Below are positions 31,970 to 40,007 of a stretch of 64,000 bases of DNA, piece by piece (positions within the stretch are counted from its first letter, which is position 1; each line of letters starts with the position of its first letter). Where the stretch lies: the NCBI RefSeq assembly GCF_003609835.1, contig NZ_AP017898.1, forward strand, positions 2,356,001 to 2,420,000, in the 5' to 3' direction. Both the position numbers and the translations under genes were made by a program. The notes below the pieces were generated by a model. It was not told the DNA's origin. It made no database searches and saw nothing but the letters and a program-made list of their open reading frames with translations. The DNA comes from Sphingopyxis sp. FD7. Lineage in GTDB: Bacteria > Pseudomonadota > Alphaproteobacteria > Sphingomonadales > Sphingomonadaceae.

Positions 31970-33439
31970 TCAGCGCACCGCTTTCCCGAGCGCGGCGCTG
32001 CGGTGGCCGGGGCCGTCGTCGCCCGCCTTGTCGATCCGCGCCAAAATACCTTCCAGCGCGCGGCTGATCGCGGTCTGGGTGCGGACCATCTCGATCTTGG
32101 GCCAGGCGGTGCGCATCCCCGTGTCGATCAGCTCGTCAATGTCCTCCTGCCCCAGATCCGACAATATCTTCGCGGGCGACCAGAACTTCGGTGGGCGGAT
32201 GATATTGATGTCGCCGGTATATTCCTGGTTGATCACCGAGCGCGCCATGTTCGCGATGCTGTTCAAGGGCGGGATCAGCTCGAGCGGTTTCTGGAAGATC
32301 ACCATATTGGCGTTGAGCCACGCCTTGAAGGTCGTCATCGACGCATGTTGAATGGCCTCGATCGGCGCCATCTGCTTGCGCGTGTCGGTCGCGAAGGGCA
32401 GCGCGATCGGGTTCGCCTGGCTGACGATATGATGGTTGACGCCATAGAGGCGTTCGAGCCGCTTGGTCGGGATGTCGTGCGTCACCGACCCGTCGACCCA
32501 GCGCCGGTCGGGCTGATAGGGAATGCGCGCGCCGTCGTCGCCCCGCGCCATCAGCATCACCGGCGGAAAGACACCGGGCACCGCGCACGACGCCAGCACC
32601 GCTTCGCGGATCAGCACATTGGGCGCGGTGATCGCATTGAGGAGCCGTCCGTTCTGATGCTTTTCGGCGGGCGCGACCGAGACGTTGAGGTGGCGGCCGC
32701 TGACCTCATAGGCTTGCTGAAAGGTGAGGTCGGGGATCAGGCCCGCGAGCCGTTCGCGCACTTCGTCCGAGGCGAGGCGGCGGCCGTCGGGGGCGCGGTC
32801 GGGGTTGGCGAGGCGGTCGCTTTCGAGGAAGGCGCCGATGTCGGCGTCCTTGCGCGTGCAGACGATCGCCGCGACGATCGACCCGCCGCTGGCGCCCGAC
32901 ATGATCGCGGGCAGCACGCCTTCGGACCAGAGCGCCTTGACGACGCCGATGTGGAAGAAAAGGAAGCTGCCCGAACCCGAGAGCAACAGCGCCGAGCGGC
33001 CATAACAATGCTGCGCGCGGCGGAAAAAGTCGCGCTTTTCCTCGCGGGTGATGCTGCGCGCGGCGGCGATCCTGTGCAGCGCGGCGACAACCTCCGCCAC
33101 ATAATCCTCGACCAGCTTCTTGGTGCCGAAACGCGCCTTTGTGTAAAGCCGTTCGTGCCCCATGCCGTCGATATTGCCGTGGATGCCCTCGTTGAGCACG
33201 AAGAGCAGCCCCTTGACGTCGCCCGCCGCCGACAGCGCGCGCAATTTTTCGAGGCGGGCGCGGATCGCCCTATAGTCGAAATGCTTGCTCTCGTCGGCGT
33301 CGCGCCACGCCTGAAGCCCCGATTTCTTGTCATGTTCGCGCGCCGCTTTGGCCCAGGCGGCATAATCGGGCGCGGTCGCAAGATCGCGGTCGGCGCTGAG
33401 CGTCGGGGTGAAGAGCATTCGGTAATCCTGCGAGAGCAT
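31970..33439 (-). CDS. Patatin-like lipase with N-terminal DUF3336 domain
   Basis: The product has 489 residues. The N-terminal half carries a DUF3336-type region (about 25-150) as in yeast TGL3/4/5 triacylglycerol lipases. The patatin domain follows: 'LLLSGSGSFLFFHIGVVKAL' (oxyanion hole), 'MSGASGGS' (nucleophile S184 in GxSxG) and 'VDGSVTHDIP' (catalytic aspartate). It should hydrolyse triacylglycerol or phospholipid at the lipid surface. It lies 2 bp after the WS/DGAT gene and 2 bp before the monoacylglycerol lipase gene, so all three are one unit. Confidence 0.92.
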   Translation of the reverse strand: MLSQDYRMLFTPTLSADRDLATAPDYAAWAKAAREHDKKSGLQAWRDADESKHFDYRAIRARLEKLRALSAAGDVKGLLFVLNEGIHGNIDGMGHERLYTKARFGTKKLVEDYVAEVVAALHRIAAARSITREEKRDFFRRAQHCYGRSALLLSGSGSFLFFHIGVVKALWSEGVLPAIMSGASGGSIVAAIVCTRKDADIGAFLESDRLANPDRAPDGRRLASDEVRERLAGLIPDLTFQQAYEVSGRHLNVSVAPAEKHQNGRLLNAITAPNVLIREAVLASCAVPGVFPPVMLMARGDDGARIPYQPDRRWVDGSVTHDIPTKRLERLYGVNHHIVSQANPIALPFATDTRKQMAPIEAIQHASMTTFKAWLNANMVIFQKPLELIPPLNSIANMARSVINQEYTGDINIIRPPKFWSPAKILSDLGQEDIDELIDTGMRTAWPKIEMVRTQTAISRALEGILARIDKAGDDGPGHRSAALGKAVR

Positions 33440-33441
33440 GG

Positions 33442-34995
33442 TTATTTTTTCGGAGTCTTGCGGGCTGCGTTGCTTTTGGCAACCGGTTTCGCCCGGCCCT
33501 TTACCGCAGGTTTCGGCGCGGCCTTCGGTTTCGCCTCAAGTTTCACCGCCGCTTTCGGCTTTGCCGTAGCGGCTTTTGGTGCCCCGGCCTTCGGCGCCGC
33601 CTTCATCAGATCGGCGAAACTTTCGTCGATGCACTCACGGAAAAAAGCGATGTCAGGCATGATCGCGCGTTCCGAGATGATCGAAAAGGCGATGCGGCCG
33701 TTGTAGCTGGGCGTCGCGACGAACAGCCCCATATTGTTCGCAAGCGGCGCCATGCCATGCTGCATCACGAGCTTCGCCCCCGCGAGATAGAGCGGCACCT
33801 GCGCGCCGGGAACGTTGGAGATGAAGAGGTTGGTGCCGCGCACCGCAAAACGCTCGCTGGTGACGAGCCGCGCGACCGCCGCCATTGTCGCGCCGGGGAT
33901 ATGCTGCGACAGGTCGGTCATGATCCGCGCGCTGACGCCCGCCTTCGCTTCCTTGGCCTCGACGGTGTAATCGCGCACCGCTGCGAGCCGCGCGAGCGGA
34001 TCGGCAATGTCGGTGCGGATCGGCACGCTCATCGCCGACACCTGGTTGCCCGGCGTCGATGCTTTGCCGCCCTTTCCGCGCAGATTGACGGGCGCGACCG
34101 CAACCAGGCTCTCCTTGGGCAATTCCTTGTGCTTTGCGAGATATTTGCGCAGCGCCCCGCCGACGGTGGTGAGCACGACGTCGTTGACCGTCGCGCCGGG
34201 CACTTTCCCCCGGATCAGCGCGACATCGGCGAGCGCGACCGATGTGCCGTCGAACATCTTGTGCGGGCCGACGGGAACATTGAAGCGTGTTTCGGGGACG
34301 CCCGCGGTCATCCCGCCCTCGATCGCCTTGCGCGCGGACGAAATGATCGCCGGCGACATTTTCATCAGCGCGTTCATGAACTTGACCGGCGATTGCAGCG
34401 AGGCCGCCCAGGCACGCGAGACGATTTCGGCGCTCGACGGCGGATCGCCCAGCTCCTCGACCGGCGGCGGTTCGGAAATCGCCGGGGTGCCTTTTGCGTC
34501 GATGTCGCTCATCGCGATGAAGGCATGCGCGCCCGATGCGCCATCGACCGCCGCATGATGGACGCGGTGGAGCATCGCGAAGCTGCCCTTCGGAATGCCG
34601 GGGATACGGTCGAGCCCCTCGATGACATAAATGTCCCAGAGCGGGCGGTTCATATCCATCGGCTTGGAAAACCAGCGCGCGACCGCGATGCAGAATTGCC
34701 GCCAGTCGCCGGGTTCGGGCAGGCGCGCATGGCTCATATGCGCCTCGATGTCGAAATGCTCGTCCTCGACCCAATAGGGATGGTCGATATCGAACGGCAG
34801 GCGGTGGAGGCGGCGCCTGAACAAGGGTGAGGTGTGGACGCGGCTTTCGACGTGGGCGATGATGTCCTTGAAGCGCACGAAGCCGCCCGGCGCGGTCGAG
34901 GGGTCGTAGATATAGACGCCCATGATGTGCGTCAGATTGTTCGCGGTCTGCGTGTAGAGGAACTGGGCGTCCTGCGCGCTGAGCTGTTTGAGCAT
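33442..34995 (-). CDS. Wax ester synthase / diacylglycerol acyltransferase (WS/DGAT) with a basic tail
   Basis: The product has 517 residues. The catalytic motif 'HHAAVDG' (146-152) is the WS/DGAT HHxxxDG signature, and 'NDVVLTTVGGALRKYL' and the C-terminal 'NVPGAQVPLYLAGAKL' complete the family pattern. It esterifies diacylglycerol or fatty alcohol with acyl-CoA at the inner membrane, forming storage lipid. The last ~50 residues are an Ala/Lys/Pro tail. I chose ATG 34995; upstream in-frame sequence lies in a palindromic repeat. It is followed at 2 bp by a patatin lipase gene. Confidence 0.93.
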   Translation of the reverse strand: MLKQLSAQDAQFLYTQTANNLTHIMGVYIYDPSTAPGGFVRFKDIIAHVESRVHTSPLFRRRLHRLPFDIDHPYWVEDEHFDIEAHMSHARLPEPGDWRQFCIAVARWFSKPMDMNRPLWDIYVIEGLDRIPGIPKGSFAMLHRVHHAAVDGASGAHAFIAMSDIDAKGTPAISEPPPVEELGDPPSSAEIVSRAWAASLQSPVKFMNALMKMSPAIISSARKAIEGGMTAGVPETRFNVPVGPHKMFDGTSVALADVALIRGKVPGATVNDVVLTTVGGALRKYLAKHKELPKESLVAVAPVNLRGKGGKASTPGNQVSAMSVPIRTDIADPLARLAAVRDYTVEAKEAKAGVSARIMTDLSQHIPGATMAAVARLVTSERFAVRGTNLFISNVPGAQVPLYLAGAKLVMQHGMAPLANNMGLFVATPSYNGRIAFSIISERAIMPDIAFFRECIDESFADLMKAAPKAGAPKAATAKPKAAVKLEAKPKAAPKPAVKGRAKPVAKSNAARKTPKK

Positions 34996-35032
34996 GTTAG
35001 TTGCTTTCCCGATCCGCGATACAAAACACATT

Positions 35033-35140
35033 GTCATTGCGAGGAGCCCCCGACTTGATCCAGGGCGACGCGGCAATCTCCAGCTTGCGAGGTTGCGCGA
35101 CTTCGACGGCTGGAGATTGCTTCGCTTCGCTCGCAATGAC
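35033..35140. repeat. Dispersed palindromic repeat, family A
   Basis: GTCATTGCGAG (35033-35043) and CTCGCAATGAC (35130-35140) are perfect inverted ends; 'ggcaatctccag' and 'ctggagattgc' form the inner arms. A segment 'ccccgacttgatccaggg' enlarges the left half. It lies between the PlsB-like and WS/DGAT genes of the lipid cluster. Confidence 0.85.
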
Positions 35141-35160
35141 GAACTTGGGGTGCTGCATCG

Positions 35161-37497
35161 TCATTCCCCCGCCCCCACCAACCGGTCCGCGAGTGCGACC
35201 GTCGACAGCCGCATCGTTTCCATCACATTCGCCAGCCCGCGCAGTTCCACCAGCAGCGCGCGGCGTTGCGCCAGAACCTCCGGCGTCGCCTCCCCGGCGA
35301 GCCCCATGTGGCGCATCAGCGACAGGCCGTTGGCGAAGAGCAATTTTCCGATCGCCGCTTCGCTGCTGATCCGGCGAAGGAGCCACGCCTGCCGCCCTTC
35401 GACCAGCGCGGCGTCGAGGAGTGGCTTTTCGTCGACCGTTTCACCGGGCCTTGCGCGGGCGAGCAGGTCGGCGACGACCGAATAGGCCTCTGCGAAGGGC
35501 AGCAGGATCGCGTGGCCGACGACCGGCTGGCAGCGGCGGATGAGCTGCGCGATGCCGCGATCGCCGCTCGCGAGCCGGCGGTCCCACACGGGGTCGATGC
35601 GGGCAAGCTCGGCTTCGATCGCCGCGCGATGCTCCTCGCGCGGCGGGTAGAAAAACTCGAACTTGAACAGGTCGCGCAAACGGTCGATCCTGCCCCAGAA
35701 GGCGGCGGTGGCATCGCCGCTGTCGGCGTCGCGCAGCTCGAAGAGCGCAAGCTCGATCATCGCGCGACCCAGGAAATGATGCGCGATGATGTTGCGGTAA
35801 TAGCTTGCCATCGGATGCTTGGCGGGGTCGATCGAATAGATGGTCTCGCTCCCCGCTTCGTAGCGCGCGAGCAGCCCGCTGGCGACGAGCGTGTCGACGG
35901 TCGCCGACAGCGCGGCGTCGCCGCTTTCAAGCTCCTTGCTGAGCCGGATCCCCCGCGCCCGCGCCCAGGCGGTCACTGCGCCGATCGCGCCGAGCAGTTC
36001 GGCCGAGGTCGCGCCACGCGGCGCCATGCCGAGCAGGATGAGGCACATTACCGAGGTGACAGTGAGCGGCGTGACGCGGTTCGCCTCGACCGCGACCGCG
36101 AAGGCGATCCTTTCGAGCGCGCGCTTGTCATCAGGACCGGGCGCCTCGTCGATCACGACGGGGTCGCCGATGTCGAGGCGGATGCGCCCCGACGGTTCCT
36201 TCAGACTCTTCATATAGCCGATGAACCACGACAGGCTCTCGGGCTTCTTGTTCCGGCCCGTCTGCTCGGCGGCATATTCCTCGACATCGCGAATGAGGTC
36301 GAAGCTGGTGACGAAGGGGACGAAATGCACCCCGCGCGTCCCCGTCGCGTGCGCCGCGTCGAGGACATATTTCATCAGGCCATATTTGGGCGGCATCAGC
36401 TTGCCGAGACGCGAGCGCGTCCCCTCGAACGCCCAGCTCAAAGGGAAACGCTTGGCGAGCAGCCAGGCGATATAGTGGCGCAGCACGAGCTTGTAGACCG
36501 GCTGGTCCTGAAAGCTGCGCCGGATGAAGATCATCCCCGAGCGGCGAAAAAATTCGCCCATGATCGCGAAGTCGAGATTGGCGCCGCCAAAGCTGTGCAG
36601 CATCGGCAGGTCGTTTTCATAGGCGAGGCGGCTGGGCGTCGCGCCGTCGATATAGGTCTTGTGGGTGAAGAGGATGCAGGTGGGATGTTCGCGCAGGATG
36701 TTGCGAAGCTTCGCCAGCTCGGCGGCGTCAATCTCCATTTCAGGCGCATAGCCACCGAACATCATGCGGTCGAGCCGGGCGCGGAGGTCGAGGAAAAGCG
36801 CGCTGGGCCGTGCGATCACCTCCTTCATCAGCGGGCGCGCCTCGCGGTAGAGATCGGCAACCGGACGGCCGGTGGTTTCGGCGAGCTCGGCGAGCGCGGC
36901 GCGGAACTTGGGGCTGGTGCGCAGCCCATCGGCGACGAAGCGCGGCACCTTGTAGCGCGTGCCGCGAACGCCGCGCTCGGCGACGTCGAGCGCCAGCGCC
37001 GCCTGTCGCGCGACGAAGCGCGCGAACTCGGGGCTGTCGGCGCGCTCGCCGTCGCCGCCGCCGGTCTGTGCGCAGAAACGGATGCGCAGCGCGTCGAGCG
37101 TCGCCGCCTGCCCGACCAGAATCTGCGCGCGCCGCCGGTCGCGCAGCAGGATCAACCGCGCGCGCAAAGACCCCGGATGGCGCGGATCGCCGAAGATCAG
37201 GTGACGGAACTTGAGCGCGCGGCCCTTCTCGAAGCCGGGGATACGCCAGGCGACGCGCAGCGGCACGACGAGCCGCGACGGCGTGGCGCCGAGCCGCGCC
37301 TGCAACGCCTCGACGGGCAACGCGTGGTCGCCGTCCTCGATGTCGAGACTGGCCCAGGCAGGCTCTTCGTCGCCGCTCGTCGAATGAATCCAGTCGAGCA
37401 GGATGCGGCGTTCGACCCCATTGCGCGCGTCGATGATGTAGAGCCGGTCGGCCGCCGCGTCCGTCACGATCGGAGTGCGGGGCGAACCGTCGGCCAC
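35161..37497 (-). CDS. Glycerol-3-phosphate O-acyltransferase (PlsB-like)
   Basis: The product has 778 residues, close to the PlsB size of about 800. The acyltransferase HX4D box is 'THKTYID' (H279, D284), with 'FGGANLDF', 'IFIRRSF' and 'FEGTRSRLGK' (357-366) as further blocks; E. coli PlsB has 'HRSHMDY' and 'EGGRSRTGR' at the same places. A long helical C-terminal part follows. It would acylate glycerol 3-phosphate with acyl-CoA at the inner membrane. It lies between the HAD-PlsC and WS/DGAT genes, so supply of precursors for storage lipid is likely. Confidence 0.9.
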   Translation of the reverse strand: MADGSPRTPIVTDAAADRLYIIDARNGVERRILLDWIHSTSGDEEPAWASLDIEDGDHALPVEALQARLGATPSRLVVPLRVAWRIPGFEKGRALKFRHLIFGDPRHPGSLRARLILLRDRRRAQILVGQAATLDALRIRFCAQTGGGDGERADSPEFARFVARQAALALDVAERGVRGTRYKVPRFVADGLRTSPKFRAALAELAETTGRPVADLYREARPLMKEVIARPSALFLDLRARLDRMMFGGYAPEMEIDAAELAKLRNILREHPTCILFTHKTYIDGATPSRLAYENDLPMLHSFGGANLDFAIMGEFFRRSGMIFIRRSFQDQPVYKLVLRHYIAWLLAKRFPLSWAFEGTRSRLGKLMPPKYGLMKYVLDAAHATGTRGVHFVPFVTSFDLIRDVEEYAAEQTGRNKKPESLSWFIGYMKSLKEPSGRIRLDIGDPVVIDEAPGPDDKRALERIAFAVAVEANRVTPLTVTSVMCLILLGMAPRGATSAELLGAIGAVTAWARARGIRLSKELESGDAALSATVDTLVASGLLARYEAGSETIYSIDPAKHPMASYYRNIIAHHFLGRAMIELALFELRDADSGDATAAFWGRIDRLRDLFKFEFFYPPREEHRAAIEAELARIDPVWDRRLASGDRGIAQLIRRCQPVVGHAILLPFAEAYSVVADLLARARPGETVDEKPLLDAALVEGRQAWLLRRISSEAAIGKLLFANGLSLMRHMGLAGEATPEVLAQRRALLVELRGLANVMETMRLSTVALADRLVGAGE

Positions 37498-37521
37498 CTT
37501 CTAAAGAGCCTCCGCTTCATC

Positions 37522-37605
37522 CCCGCTCGTGTCGAGCGAAGTCGAGACACCCCGATGGCAAGCGCCCGGCCGATGGGCATCTCGACTTCGCTCGATGCGA
37601 ACGGG
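37522..37605. repeat. Dispersed palindromic repeat, family B
   Basis: The outer arms CCCGCTCGTGTCGAGCGAAG and the inverted copy ending at CGAACGGG (37605) match the family at 15814-15895, in the opposite orientation. It lies between the HAD-PlsC and PlsB-like genes. Confidence 0.85.
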
Positions 37606-37619
37606 AAGGGGATGTGCGG

Positions 37620-39182
37620 TCATGCCTTGGCGCCTTTTCCGGTTGCCTTCTTCTTCGGCGCGGCCCTTTTGTTGGCGGCCTTCTTCGGAGCCTTTTCCCC
37701 CCTTGCCTTGGCCGCAGGCTCCGCCGCCACCGATTCCGCAACGCTCTCCTCCACCTGCCCCAGCGTGCGCAGAAACATGTTCCGCACATCGCGGACGTGC
37801 GCGTTGACGGTTTTCGCACTCCACCCCGACGTGTCGACCGGCGGCAGCACGGTGACGCGCACCGTCGCGGGGCGCATCACGAACTCGTTCTTCGGCGCGA
37901 CGTCGGAGGCGTTATGGATCACGATGGGGACGATCGGAACGCCCGCCTGCATGGCCAGATGGAACGCACCCTTCTTGAAGGGTTCGAGCTTGGGCGTCAG
38001 GCTGCGCGTGCCTTCGGGGGCGATGCAGATCGACTTGCCCTCTTCGCGGATCGCGTCGATCAGCGGCTCCATCGCCTTGATCGCGCTCTTGCCGTCGGCG
38101 CGGTCGACGAAGACGGTGCCGCCCCATTCCATCAGCTTGCCGAGGATGGGGATGTCCCTGATCTCCTTCTTGCCCACGCCGCCCATGTCGCGGCGGATGA
38201 GCTTGGCGAGGATCATCACATCGGCCTTGCTCTGATGGTTGAAGATGAAGACGCAGGGGCGCGACGACCAGAGGTGGCGCTCGCCCTCGACCTCCAGTTC
38301 GACGCCGGTGATCGCGGTCGCGAAATCGCCGAACAGCCCCATCGAGAAATTGACCGCCTCGCGCTGCGAGCGGGTCAGCGCCCAGATCGGCAGGCCCGCG
38401 GCGAAGGCGCCGACGAGCGAACCGGTGGCATAGATGGTGCGCGTATAGTCGATCCACGATGGCGTGCCGCGGCTGGCGAAACGCTGCACCGGCCAGTTCC
38501 GTTCGTCGGCGATGGCTTTCAGCTTCATGTTCGGGTTGAGCGGGCGCGGCTTGCCGACGCGCTCCAGAAGCTCGATGTCGTCGTCGCTGTCCGAATAGAA
38601 AAAGCTCTGGTCCAGATCGAGGCCATGTTCGGCAGCGAGCTCCTCGGCAGCGAGCACCTTGCCCTCGCCGAAACAGAGCGGCCGGATGATCTCGCCCGTG
38701 AACACCCCATCCTCGATTTCGTAGGAGGAGCATTTGATATCGGTAATGCCAAGGTCGCGCGCGGTCGGTTCGATCTGGTAGATCGTCGCCGACGAGATGA
38801 TCGCGACGCGATGGCCCTTGGCTTGATGCGCTTCGATGATCGCGCGTGTTTCGGGGTAAATCTTGCGCGCGATATGTTTCCGGTAAAGCTCTTCGCCAAA
38901 GTCGATGAAGCTTTGTTCGTCGACGCCCTTCATGAATTTGGCGGCGGCGGTCATCAGCCCCGAAAAGCCGATCTGCCCCAGGCTGTGCTGCGCGATCACC
39001 TGCGCGGTTTCGGCAATCTCCTCGACCGACATTTCGCGGCGCTGGAACTTTTCGCGCAGCATAGCCGTCGCCGAATAGCCAGCGATGATCGTGCCGTCGA
39101 AATCGAAAAGCGCGGCAATGTGCGATCCAGGCTCGGACGCGAGCACTTCGTCCAGATGCGGCTGCGGTCTTGGCACGCACAT
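37620..39182 (-). CDS. Fusion of a HAD-IB phosphatase and a 1-acylglycerol-3-phosphate acyltransferase (PlsC)
   Basis: The product has 520 residues. Residues 20-235 are a HAD-IB domain: 'ALFDFDGTI' (nucleophile D27), 'IISSAT' (motif II) and 'SDSDDD' (motif IV). A hydrophobic helix (about 251-269) leads to a PlsC domain with 'NHQSKAD' (315-321) and 'PEGTRS' (389-394). The last ~30 residues are Lys/Ala-rich. The fusion could make phosphatidate and perhaps dephosphorylate a phosphorylated lipid intermediate; the HAD substrate is unproven. The start is ATG 39182 or the better spaced GTG two codons later. Confidence 0.92.
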   Translation of the reverse strand: MCVPRPQPHLDEVLASEPGSHIAALFDFDGTIIAGYSATAMLREKFQRREMSVEEIAETAQVIAQHSLGQIGFSGLMTAAAKFMKGVDEQSFIDFGEELYRKHIARKIYPETRAIIEAHQAKGHRVAIISSATIYQIEPTARDLGITDIKCSSYEIEDGVFTGEIIRPLCFGEGKVLAAEELAAEHGLDLDQSFFYSDSDDDIELLERVGKPRPLNPNMKLKAIADERNWPVQRFASRGTPSWIDYTRTIYATGSLVGAFAAGLPIWALTRSQREAVNFSMGLFGDFATAITGVELEVEGERHLWSSRPCVFIFNHQSKADVMILAKLIRRDMGGVGKKEIRDIPILGKLMEWGGTVFVDRADGKSAIKAMEPLIDAIREEGKSICIAPEGTRSLTPKLEPFKKGAFHLAMQAGVPIVPIVIHNASDVAPKNEFVMRPATVRVTVLPPVDTSGWSAKTVNAHVRDVRNMFLRTLGQVEESVAESVAAEPAAKARGEKAPKKAANKRAAPKKKATGKGAKA

Positions 39183-39286
39183 CTCCCCACAGGCGGCTAT
39201 ATTGCCGCTTATCCCTGCACGATGACAGGTAAGATGGGGTTAATCAATGCGTCCAATTCGTCGCCCCCCGAAGGCGGGGGCGACGA

Positions 39287-39907
39287 TCACGGGCGAAGCG
39301 CCGCCGCTTCGCGCGCCAATGTTTCGATCCGCACCGGATCGAGCGGCCCGGCGGGCACCACCCAGCTGCCGCCGACGCAGCGCACGGGTTCGAGCGCGAG
39401 CCATTCGGGCGCGGTCGCGGCGCTGATGCCGCCGGTCGGGCAGAAATTGACCCCGCCGAACGGCCCCGCGAGCGCTTTGAGCGCCGGGATGCCGCCGCTT
39501 GTCGCCGCGGGGAAAAATTTGAAGCTGTCGAGGCCCATGTCGAGCCCCATCATGATGTTCGACGCATTGGCGACGCCGGGCAGGAAGGGAATGCCGCTCG
39601 CCACCGCGGCTTCGCCGAGGCTGTCAGTGAGGCCGGGTGAAACGATGAATTGGGAACCGGCGTCCAGCGCATCCTTGAGCATCCGGGGATTGAGCACCGT
39701 CCCCGCGCCGACGACGGCGCCGGGCACCGCCTTCATCGCGCGGATCGCGTCGAGCGCGGCGGGGGTGCGCATCGTCACTTCGAGCACCTTGAGCCCGCCC
39801 GCGACGAGCGCCTCGGCCATCGGCACGGCGTCCTCGACGCGGTCGATGACGATCACCGGGATCACCGGCGCGAGGGTCATGATCTGCTCGATACCGCTGT
39901 TGGACAT
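39287..39907 (-). CDS. eda: 2-keto-3-deoxy-6-phosphogluconate aldolase
   Basis: The product has 206 residues: 'LEVTMRTP' (E43 and R47), 'GAGTVLNP', 'SPGLT' and 'DSFKFFPA' with the Schiff-base lysine K130. It splits KDPG into pyruvate and glyceraldehyde 3-phosphate in the Entner-Doudoroff pathway. It follows edd across a 100-bp gap filled by a family C palindrome. Confidence 0.96.
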   Translation of the reverse strand: MSNSGIEQIMTLAPVIPVIVIDRVEDAVPMAEALVAGGLKVLEVTMRTPAALDAIRAMKAVPGAVVGAGTVLNPRMLKDALDAGSQFIVSPGLTDSLGEAAVASGIPFLPGVANASNIMMGLDMGLDSFKFFPAATSGGIPALKALAGPFGGVNFCPTGGISAATAPEWLALEPVRCVGGSWVVPAGPLDPVRIETLAREAAALRP

Positions 39908-39923
39908 TCCATCTCTCTTTCAT

Positions 39924-40001
39924 CGTCATCCCGGCGAAGGCCGGGATCCCACCCTATCGTCATGTCGCACCGTCGAGATCCCGGTCTTCGCCGGCATGAC
40001 G
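39924..40001. repeat. Dispersed palindromic repeat, family C (GTCATCCCGGCGAAGG type)
   Basis: CGTCATCCCGGCGAAGGCC and the inverted 'ggtcttcgccggcatgacg' form the ends, with 'gggatcc'/'gagatccc' inside. Relatives are at 46825-46902, 49299-49326 and 51335-51420. It lies between edd and eda. Confidence 0.85.
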
Positions 40002-40007
40002 GGAAAG

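Noticed and set aside
35266-38235. Long open frame (about 990 codons) on the plus strand opposite the PlsB-like gene
   Set aside because: Shadow of the minus-strand PlsB-like and HAD-PlsC genes; composition and lack of motifs argue against coding.
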